A stretch of 37,110 bases of DNA, taken from assembly GCA_018712605.1 (NCBI GenBank), contig DVGR01000015.1:1-37110 (forward strand). The letters run 5' to 3'. This DNA comes from Candidatus Choladousia intestinigallinarum. GTDB taxonomy: Bacteria; Bacillota; Clostridia; Lachnospirales; Lachnospiraceae. The translations under genes and the position numbers were made by a program. The notes below the pieces were generated by a model, which saw only the letters and a program-made list of their open reading frames with translations, was not told the origin of the DNA and made no database searches. Each line of letters starts with the position of its first letter. The first letter of the stretch is position 1. Of the stretch, positions 17,777 to 24,975 are shown in pieces.

Positions 17777-18196
17777 ATGAAAATGTCAGGAGTTAAAGAG
17801 CTGATACGCACAGAAGAGAACGGCACATTAAGCTTTGGAAATTATGAACTTGCGGAGAAATCAAAGCGCTCTGATTTCGAGTTCGGCGGGGATGTCTACA
17901 AGGTGAAGACGTATGCTGACATTACGAAACTGGAGAAGAACGGAATGTTTCTCTATGAATCCGTTCCCGGTACTGCGGTCAGGAATTTTCACGCTACGGA
18001 AAACGGCGTATCTTTTGAGGTAGAGGGAGACAAGGATGCACAGATCATTCTCGGCCTTGAGGAAGATGCGGAATACAAGATCTACATTCATGACAAGAAT
18101 GTAGGCACGATGACTACAAAGATGGGCGGCAAGCTGGTTTTGAGCGTGGAGGTAGGCGCTGCGGATCAGGTGCCGGTAAAGGTTGTGAAGCTGTAA
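17777..18196 (+). CDS. Conserved small protein of unknown function (SGVKELIRTEENGTLSFGNYELAEKSKRSDFEF...)
   Basis: ATG 17777 after caggagg; the tracked ORF starts earlier at 17753. Resembles clostridial proteins I recall as labelled 'endosialidase' without clear support. Confidence 0.7.
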   Translation: MKMSGVKELIRTEENGTLSFGNYELAEKSKRSDFEFGGDVYKVKTYADITKLEKNGMFLYESVPGTAVRNFHATENGVSFEVEGDKDAQIILGLEEDAEYKIYIHDKNVGTMTTKMGGKLVLSVEVGAADQVPVKVVKL

Positions 18197-19576
18197 ATGG
18201 CAAAGACAAAGACGTTATTTTTCTGTCAGAACTGCGGATTCGAGTCTCCTAAATGGATGGGACAGTGTCCTGCCTGCAAGGAGTGGAATACATTTGCGGA
18301 GGAGCCGGCGGCAGCGGCTCCGGGAAGAAAAAATACAGGTGCGGCGCTTTCGGGGAAGGAGGCGCCGCATCCACGGTATCTGAGAGAGATTTCCGTGGAC
18401 GCTTCCCTTCGCCTGGGTACCGGCATGGAGGAGCTGGACCGGGTGCTGGGAGGCGGGATCACCCAGGGCTCCCTGGTGCTGGTGGGTGGAGATCCCGGCA
18501 TTGGAAAATCGACCCTTCTTCTGCAGGTATGCAGGAATCTGGCTTCCGCCGGGGAGAAAGTGCTTTACATCTCCGGGGAGGAATCTCTTCAGCAGATTAA
18601 AATCAGAGCCGACCGGATGGGAGAATTTACAGATTCCCTGCTTCTGCTGTGTGAGACGGATCTGGGGGCCATACGAGAAGCCATTCTCAGGACGAATCCT
18701 AAAGTGGTGATCATTGATTCCATCCAGACCATGTACAATGATGGGGTGGCATCGGCTCCCGGCAGCGTTTCCCAGGTGAGGGAATCCACGAATATCCTGA
18801 TGCAGATTGCAAAGGGAAGCGGGATTTCCATATTTATTGTGGGCCACGTGACCAAGGAAGGGGTGGTGGCCGGTCCCAGGGTTCTGGAGCATATGGTGGA
18901 CACGGTGCTGTATTTTGAAGGGGACCGTCATGCCTCCTACCGGGTGCTGCGGGGGGTGAAGAACCGTTTCGGCTCCACCAATGAGATCGGCGTATTTGAA
19001 ATGTGCCAGGAGGGCCTGCGGGAGGTAAAGAATCCTTCCGAATATATGCTGGAGGGCAAACCTCAGGGCGCATCCGGTTCTGTGGTGGCCTGCACCATGG
19101 AAGGAACCAGGCCCGTGCTTTTGGAGGTGCAGGCTCTGGTGTGCCAGAGCAGCCTGGCCTTTCCCAGAAGAACGGCGGCAGGGACAGACATAAACCGGGT
19201 CAATCTTCTCCTGGCCGTTCTGGAGAAACGTGCCGGCCTGCGGCTTTCCGCCGCCGATGTGTACGTAAATATCGCTGGAGGGATCCGCATGAATGAACCG
19301 GCCCTGGATCTGGGGATTGTGCTGGCCGTGGCCTCCAGCCTGCGGGACGTGCCCGTGGACGACAAGGTGATCGCTTTTGGAGAAGTAGGACTCAGCGGCG
19401 AGGTCAGATCCGTGAGCATGGCGGCCCAGCGGGTGCAGGAAGCGGCCAAGCTTGGCTTTGAGACAGTGATTCTGCCGGCCTCCTGTAAAAAACAGGCGGA
19501 ACGCATACCGGGAGTGCGCATCCTGGGAGTCAGGACCGTGCGGGAAGCGGTGCAGGCTGTCATGGGAAAAGCGTAA
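18197..19576 (+). CDS. radA: DNA repair protein RadA
   Basis: C4 zinc finger CQNCGFESPKWMGQCPAC, Walker A GGDPGIGKSTL, KNRFG motif, Lon-like C-terminus. Confidence 0.96.
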   Translation: MAKTKTLFFCQNCGFESPKWMGQCPACKEWNTFAEEPAAAAPGRKNTGAALSGKEAPHPRYLREISVDASLRLGTGMEELDRVLGGGITQGSLVLVGGDPGIGKSTLLLQVCRNLASAGEKVLYISGEESLQQIKIRADRMGEFTDSLLLLCETDLGAIREAILRTNPKVVIIDSIQTMYNDGVASAPGSVSQVRESTNILMQIAKGSGISIFIVGHVTKEGVVAGPRVLEHMVDTVLYFEGDRHASYRVLRGVKNRFGSTNEIGVFEMCQEGLREVKNPSEYMLEGKPQGASGSVVACTMEGTRPVLLEVQALVCQSSLAFPRRTAAGTDINRVNLLLAVLEKRAGLRLSAADVYVNIAGGIRMNEPALDLGIVLAVASSLRDVPVDDKVIAFGEVGLSGEVRSVSMAAQRVQEAAKLGFETVILPASCKKQAERIPGVRILGVRTVREAVQAVMGKA

Positions 19577-19580
19577 GAAA

Positions 19581-19620
19581 AAAACGCTGGGATTTCCAAA
19601 CCAGAAATCCCAGCGTTTTA
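19581..19620. terminator. Bidirectional intrinsic terminator between radA and tRNA-Trp
   Basis: Perfect 16-bp stem AAAACGCTGGGATTTC (19581-19596)/GAAATCCCAGCGTTTT (19604-19619), 7-nt loop; A/T tracts serve both directions. Confidence 0.88.
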
Positions 19621-19691
19621 CAGGGGTTGAGAGAATCGAACTCCCACTAAGAGTTTTGGAGACTCCTGTCATACCACTTGACCAAACCCCT
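19621..19691 (-). tRNA. tRNA-Trp (anticodon CCA), 3' CCA not encoded
   Basis: Reverse complement folds as AGGGGTT/TG/GTC-AAGTGGTAT-GAC/A/GGAGT-CT(CCA)AA-ACTCT/TAGT/GGGAG-TTCGATT-CTCTC/AACCCCT/G; 71 nt. Confidence 0.93.
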
Positions 19692-19711
19692 ATGTGGTGA
19701 CTCACCACATA
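19691..19711. repeat. Perfect 21-bp palindrome TATGTGGTGA-C-TCACCACATA abutting the tRNA 5' end
   Basis: 10-bp arms around one central base; covers the predicted tRNA transcription start. Confidence 0.8.
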
Positions 19712-19740
19712 TTTATACCATATCATGAAAAGAATGTCAA
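19712..19740 (-). promoter_or_regulatory. tRNA-Trp promoter TTGACA-17 nt-TATAAA (minus strand)
   Basis: + strand tgtcaa 19735-19740 and tttata 19712-19717, 17-nt spacer. Confidence 0.75.
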
Positions 19741-19783
19741 CAAGATTCGTTGTGAAATTTTAGAAGTCATTAGGAGAACCCAT

Positions 19784-20776
19784 ATGAAACGTATTTTAGT
19801 GATTGCCACCGGAGGCACCATAGCTTGCCGGGAGGGAAAGGAAGGGCTTGTTCCGGAGCTGACTTTGGAACAGCTTTTGAATTATGTACCACAGATTCGG
19901 AAACACTGTGAATTAGGAGCGGTTCAGCTTATGAATTTGGACAGCTCCAACATGCAGCCCTGCCACTGGCTGGAAATAGCCGGCAGGATTGCGGAAGAAT
20001 ATGAAAAATATGATGGATTTGTGGTGCTTCACGGCACGGATACCATGGCTTACACGGCGGCGGCCCTGTCCTATCTCCTTCAGGAGGGCCCTAAGCCGGT
20101 GGTGCTGACGGGAGCCCAAAAACCTATAGATCAGGATATCTCGGACGCCAGGGGAAACGTGATCCAGAGTATTCTGTATGCCTGCGACGACAGGGCCAGT
20201 GACGTGAACTTTGTCTTTAACGGGGAAGTGATTGCCGGAACCAGGGGCAGAAAGATAAGGACCAAGAGCTTTAATGCCTTTTCCAGTATGGATTTTCCCC
20301 ATAAAGCTGTTATAAGAGACAATCATGTGGTGCATTATATTGACAGAAAAAATGCCGGCCCCTTGAAAGTCTATGACCGTCTGGATGAAAAGATCTTTGC
20401 CCTGCGGCTGATCCCGGGGCTGGATGCGGGGATTCTGGAGGAACTTGGCAAACGGTATCATGGAATTATTCTGGAGGGCTTTGGCATCGGAGGCTTCCCC
20501 AGCCTTGAGGAAATGGGATTCCGGGAAGGGATCACAAGGCTTTTGGATCAGGGAGTGGTGGTGGTAGCCACTACCCAGGTTCCCCTGGAGGGGAGCGATC
20601 TTGACGTGTACGAGGTGGGGAGGCTGTTCAAAAAAGACGAGAGGCTTCTGGAAGCCTACAATATGACCCTGGAGGCCATTGCCACAAAGCTTATGTGGAT
20701 TCTGCCGCAGACAAGGGAGTGGAAAGAGATTCACAGGCTGTTCTATAAGGAAATCAATTTCGATATTTGGAGATAA
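19784..20776 (+). CDS. L-asparaginase (type I, AnsA-like)
   Basis: ATG 19784 after taggaga; ILVIATGGTIAC and VLHGTDTMAYTAAALSYLL. The tracked start at 19694 lies in the tRNA promoter. Confidence 0.92.
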   Translation: MKRILVIATGGTIACREGKEGLVPELTLEQLLNYVPQIRKHCELGAVQLMNLDSSNMQPCHWLEIAGRIAEEYEKYDGFVVLHGTDTMAYTAAALSYLLQEGPKPVVLTGAQKPIDQDISDARGNVIQSILYACDDRASDVNFVFNGEVIAGTRGRKIRTKSFNAFSSMDFPHKAVIRDNHVVHYIDRKNAGPLKVYDRLDEKIFALRLIPGLDAGILEELGKRYHGIILEGFGIGGFPSLEEMGFREGITRLLDQGVVVVATTQVPLEGSDLDVYEVGRLFKKDERLLEAYNMTLEAIATKLMWILPQTREWKEIHRLFYKEINFDIWR

Positions 20777-20805
20777 AATTGATGCCTAAAAGGCAGGGAA
20801 AAGCG

Positions 20806-20834
20806 TTGACAAAAAAACGGAAATTGAGTATATT
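20806..20834 (+). promoter_or_regulatory. Promoter TTGACA-17 nt-TATATT for the opp operon
   Basis: TTGACA 20806-20811 and TATATT 20829-20834. Confidence 0.75.
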
Positions 20835-20899
20835 AAATGATAGTGTCTTTCTACGGTGGACATATGTAAAGAGAGAAAAAACGAAGGAGAGTGATACGC

Positions 20900-21811
20900 T
20901 TGGCTAAGTACGTGGTGAAGAGAGTATTGTTAGCGTTTGTAACGGTATTTATCATCTGTGCCATTACATTTTTTGCTATGAATGCGATTCCGGGAGGCCC
21001 GTTCAATTCTGAGAAAGCCCTGAGCCCGGATGTACAGGCAGTTTTGATGGAGAGGTATAATCTGGATAAACCAGTTACCACCCAGTTTGTGCTGTATCTT
21101 CAGAATCTGGTGCACGGAGATTTCGGTGTTTCCCTGAAGACAGGAAGAGAGATCAGCACGATTATTTCAGATGCGGCGGTGATTTCGGCAAGACTGGGAG
21201 GAATGGCGGCTGTGATAGCCATAGTCTGTGGGATTGTCCTGGGAAGCCTGGCAGCCCTTATGAGGAACAAGCTTCCGGACCGTCTGATTATCTTTTTCTC
21301 CACTCTGGGCGCTGCCGTACCCAGCTTCGTTCTGGCCACGCTGCTGCTTTTGGTATTCTGTATACAGTTGAAATGGTTCCCGGTATGGAGTTCATCGAGT
21401 CCTAACTACGTCCTTCCGGTGATTGCCCTGTCCATCTACCCCATGGCTTACATCACCCGTCTGACGAAAACCAGTATGCTGGACGCCCTGAGCCAGGATT
21501 ACGTAAGAACGGGAAGGGCGAAAGGAGTTGCTCAGTGGAAGCTGATCTTTAAGCACGCTCTGAGAAACGCTCTGATTCCGGTTATTACCTATGTGGGTCC
21601 CATGGTGGCCTATATCCTTACGGGAAGCCTTGTAGTAGAAAATATTTTCACCATCGGCGGACTGGGGACACAGATGGTGGACGGGATCACCAACCGGGAT
21701 TACCCCCTGATTATGGCTACCACCATTTTCCTGGCGGTGATGATGGTTATCATGAATCTGCTGAGCGATTTGGTTTATAAGCTGGTGGATCCCAGAATTA
21801 CGTTTAAATAA
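20900..21811 (+). CDS. oppB: Peptide ABC transporter permease OppB/DppB-like
   Basis: Probable TTG start after ggagag; YVVKRVLLAFVTVFIICAITFFAMNAIPGGPF; BPD permease signature. Confidence 0.9.
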   Translation: MAKYVVKRVLLAFVTVFIICAITFFAMNAIPGGPFNSEKALSPDVQAVLMERYNLDKPVTTQFVLYLQNLVHGDFGVSLKTGREISTIISDAAVISARLGGMAAVIAIVCGIVLGSLAALMRNKLPDRLIIFFSTLGAAVPSFVLATLLLLVFCIQLKWFPVWSSSSPNYVLPVIALSIYPMAYITRLTKTSMLDALSQDYVRTGRAKGVAQWKLIFKHALRNALIPVITYVGPMVAYILTGSLVVENIFTIGGLGTQMVDGITNRDYPLIMATTIFLAVMMVIMNLLSDLVYKLVDPRITFK

Positions 21812-21826
21812 AAAGGAGATGGACGA

Positions 21827-22900
21827 ATGCAGAACGAAAATAATATTCCAAAGAAAAATCCGCTGAGTCTTCAGATGGACCTGTCGAAATTTGAACTGGC
21901 TTCAGAGGAAGAGAAGGCCCAGCAGGAGGTTATGAGCGAGTCCACCACCTTTTTTAAAGATGGTATGCGCAAGCTCATGAAAAATCCCCTGGCCGTGGGA
22001 AGTATTATCGTGTTGGTGCTGGTAATCCTTCTGGCTACTTTCGGGCCTATGGTGGTTCCCTACAGCTACGATGAGATGATTTCCATTGACGGAAGAAGGG
22101 ATAAGAGAGCGAAGAACCTGGCTCCCTTTACCTGGTCTGAGACAGAGCAGAAATACATCGATGAGGGGGGGGAGCTTTTCCCGCATATTCTCGGAACGGA
22201 TGAACTCTGCCGTGACTATTTTGTCCGGGTTCTCTACGGAACAAGAGTGTCTCTGCTGGTAGGGCTTTTCGCCAGCCTTATCGTGCTGGTGATCGGACTG
22301 CTGTACGGCAGTATATCCGGCTACGTGGGCGGGAAGACGGATTTGATTATGATGCGTATTGTGGATATCATATACTCCCTGCCTGACATGCTTATGGTAA
22401 TCCTGCTGTCCGTGGTGCTGAAGGAGACTCTGGGCTCCGCCATCGAAGGGACAGTTTTCGCCAAGGTCGGAACCAACATGCTTTCCCTGTTCCTGGTGTT
22501 CGGCTTCCTGTACTGGGTAGGTATGGCCAGGCTTGTGAGAGGCCAGATTCTCTCAGTAAAAGAAAATGAATACATTCTGGCTGCCAGAGCCATCGGGACG
22601 AAGCCGGGGCGGATTATCAGAAAGCATATCCTGCCCAACTGTATCAGTGTCATCATTATTTCCACGGCTCTTCAGATTCCTTCGGCAATCTTTACGGAAA
22701 GCTTCTTAAGCTTCCTGGGACTGGGTGTACAGGCTCCCATGCCTTCCCTGGGTTCCCTGGCAAATGCGGCCAGAGAAGGACTTCAGAGCTACCCGTATAA
22801 GCTGGTATTCCCGGCGCTGATGATTTGTCTGATTGTACTGGCCTTTAACCTGCTGGGCGACGGCCTGCGGGATGCTTTTGACCCGAAACTGAGGAGGTAA
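21827..22900 (+). CDS. oppC: Peptide ABC transporter permease OppC/DppC-like
   Basis: HILGTDELCRDYFVRVLYGTRVSLLVGL; EYILAARAIGTKPGRIIRKHILPN. Confidence 0.92.
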   Translation: MQNENNIPKKNPLSLQMDLSKFELASEEEKAQQEVMSESTTFFKDGMRKLMKNPLAVGSIIVLVLVILLATFGPMVVPYSYDEMISIDGRRDKRAKNLAPFTWSETEQKYIDEGGELFPHILGTDELCRDYFVRVLYGTRVSLLVGLFASLIVLVIGLLYGSISGYVGGKTDLIMMRIVDIIYSLPDMLMVILLSVVLKETLGSAIEGTVFAKVGTNMLSLFLVFGFLYWVGMARLVRGQILSVKENEYILAARAIGTKPGRIIRKHILPNCISVIIISTALQIPSAIFTESFLSFLGLGVQAPMPSLGSLANAAREGLQSYPYKLVFPALMICLIVLAFNLLGDGLRDAFDPKLRR

Positions 22901-22904
22901 TGGA

Positions 22905-23921
22905 ATGGCGGACGAGAAGAGAGAATATTTATTGGAAGTAAAAGATCTTCACACTTCCTTTGTTACGGATTCGGGAGAGGTGAAGGCTGTAAACGGCGTA
23001 TCGTTTAATCTCCGCGAGGGAGAGGTGCTGGGAATCGTAGGGGAGTCGGGCTCAGGAAAGAGTGTTACTGCGTACTCCATTATGCAGATTCTGGCGGAAA
23101 ACGGCAGAATAACCTCTGGCCAGGTACTTTACCGGGGAGAGGATATTACCAAATATACGAAAAAGCAGATGGCTTCCTTCCGTGGGAAAAAATGCAGTAT
23201 GATTTTCCAGGATCCCATGACCAGCTTAAATCCGGTCTTTACTGTGGGAAACCAGCTTATGGAGGCGATTCTGCTGCACACGGACAAGAACCGTGCCCAG
23301 GCAAGAGAGCGGGCGGTGGAGATGCTGAAGCTGGTAGGCGTAAATGAGCCGGAGCGCAGAATTAAGCAGTATCCCCATGAACTTTCCGGCGGTATGCGTC
23401 AGAGGGTGATGATCGCCATGGCTCTGGCCTGCGAACCGGATATCCTGATTGCCGACGAGCCTACCACGGCTCTGGACGTGACGATCCAGGCACAGATTCT
23501 GGAGCTGATGCAGAAGCTTCAGAAGACACTGGGGATGGCTATTATCATGGTGACCCATGACCTGGGCGTCATTGCGGACATGTGTGACAAGATCATCGTT
23601 ATGTACGGCGGAAGCGTCTGCGAGAGAGGGACGGCGGACGATATCTTCTATGATCCCAAGCACGAATATACGAAAGGGCTGCTGCGCTCAATTCCCAATG
23701 TAAATAACAGTAAGGAGCGGCTGGTTCCCATCAGCGGTACGCCCATCAATCTTTTGAATATGCCTAAGGGCTGTGCTTTCTGCAGCCGGTGTGACCAGGC
23801 TATGAAGATCTGCCTGGAAGAGAAGCCAAAAGAACTGTCACTCAGCGATACTCACAGCGCATCCTGCTGGATGAATGTAAAGCAGATGGCGGAAGAACAG
23901 GCAGGAGGTACACAAGTATGA
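22905..23921 (+). CDS. oppD: Peptide ABC transporter ATP-binding protein OppD/DppD-like
   Basis: [30 protein letters not shown] and C-terminal [14 protein letters not shown] motif. Confidence 0.94.
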   Translation: MADEKREYLLEVKDLHTSFVTDSGEVKAVNGVSFNLREGEVLGIVGESGSGKSVTAYSIMQILAENGRITSGQVLYRGEDITKYTKKQMASFRGKKCSMIFQDPMTSLNPVFTVGNQLMEAILLHTDKNRAQARERAVEMLKLVGVNEPERRIKQYPHELSGGMRQRVMIAMALACEPDILIADEPTTALDVTIQAQILELMQKLQKTLGMAIIMVTHDLGVIADMCDKIIVMYGGSVCERGTADDIFYDPKHEYTKGLLRSIPNVNNSKERLVPISGTPINLLNMPKGCAFCSRCDQAMKICLEEKPKELSLSDTHSASCWMNVKQMAEEQAGGTQV

Positions 23922-24880
23922 GCAGTGAATATCTGGTAGAGGTTAAAGATTTAAAACAGTATTTTCCTATCAGCACAGGTTTTATGAAAAAGACCTACCT
24001 AAAAGCTGTGGACGGGGTGTCTTTTCAGATCAAAGCGGGAGAGACCCTGGGCCTGGTAGGAGAATCCGGCTGCGGAAAAACGACTGTAGGCCGCACGCTG
24101 CTCCGTCTGTATGAGCCTACGGGGGGAGAAGTACTTTTTAACGGTGAAAAAGTAACGGCCCAGAACATGCTTCACCTTCGCAAGGAGATGCAGATGGTGT
24201 TCCAGGATCCCTACTCTTCTCTGAATCCCAGGATGACAGTGGAGGATATCATCGGGGAGCCTCTGGACGTACACAAGCTGTATACGACAAAAGAAGAGCG
24301 GAGGAAAAAGATTCTGGAGCTGATGGAGCTGGTGGGACTGAATGCGGAGCATGCCAGAAGGTATGCCCATGAGTTCTCCGGCGGACAGAGACAGAGAATT
24401 GGAATCGCAAGGGCGCTGGCAGTAAACCCCAAGTTTATTGTCTGCGATGAGCCGGTCAGCGCCCTGGACGTATCTATCCAGGCCCAGGTGGTGAATATGT
24501 TCGAGGATCTTCAGCATAAGCTGGGAGTCGCTTACCTGTTTATCGCCCACGACCTGCTGATCGTGCGCCACATTTCAGACAGAATTGCGGTAATGTACCT
24601 GGGAAAAATCGTGGAGATCGGGGATGCTGACGAAGTCTATGAACAGCCCAAACATCCGTATACGATCTCGCTTTTGAGCGCAGTGCCGGTTCCCGACCCC
24701 AACACGGCCAGGACCCAGCAGCGGATTATTCTGGAAGGAGACGTGCCGAGTCCTATGAATATGCCTACGGGATGCGCCTTCCGCTCCAGATGCAGATATG
24801 CCACGGAGAAGTGTGCCAAGGAGTGCCCGCCTTTGGAAGATAGAGGCAACGGACATTTTGTTGCATGTTGGAACAAATAG
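23918..24880 (+). CDS. oppF: Peptide ABC transporter ATP-binding protein OppF/DppF-like
   Basis: [30 protein letters not shown]; 4-bp overlap with oppD. Confidence 0.94.
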   Translation: MSSEYLVEVKDLKQYFPISTGFMKKTYLKAVDGVSFQIKAGETLGLVGESGCGKTTVGRTLLRLYEPTGGEVLFNGEKVTAQNMLHLRKEMQMVFQDPYSSLNPRMTVEDIIGEPLDVHKLYTTKEERRKKILELMELVGLNAEHARRYAHEFSGGQRQRIGIARALAVNPKFIVCDEPVSALDVSIQAQVVNMFEDLQHKLGVAYLFIAHDLLIVRHISDRIAVMYLGKIVEIGDADEVYEQPKHPYTISLLSAVPVPDPNTARTQQRIILEGDVPSPMNMPTGCAFRSRCRYATEKCAKECPPLEDRGNGHFVACWNK

Positions 24881-24889
24881 TGGTATACT
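24861..24889 (+). promoter_or_regulatory. Candidate separate promoter for the binding-protein gene, TTGCAT-17 nt-TATACT
   Basis: TTGCAT 24861-24866 and TATACT 24884-24889, overlapping the oppF stop region. Confidence 0.6.
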
Positions 24890-24933
24890 TGCACTGAAAA
24901 ATGAGTTTGCAGGAGAAATCCTTTAAACTAAAC

Positions 24934-24949
24934 GCAGTTAAAAAACTGC
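24934..24949 (+). other. Leader hairpin GCAGTT-AAAA-AACTGC upstream of the binding-protein gene
   Basis: Perfect 6-bp stem with 4-nt loop, followed by A-rich sequence rather than T-rich. Confidence 0.5.
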
Positions 24950-24975
24950 AAAAAATTTATACGGAGGTAAGAAGT

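Noticed and set aside
18215-19726. 503-aa minus-strand ORF antisense to radA
   Set aside because: Fully overlaps the clear radA frame; the product is His/Gly/Pro/Ser-rich with no recognisable domain, typical of antisense frames in GC-biased codons; it also runs through the terminator and tRNA.
19694-19783. N-terminal extension of asparaginase in the ORF track (GTG 19694)
   Set aside because: Overlaps the tRNA-Trp promoter and palindrome; ATG 19784 has an RBS and begins the conserved MKRILVIATGGTIA.
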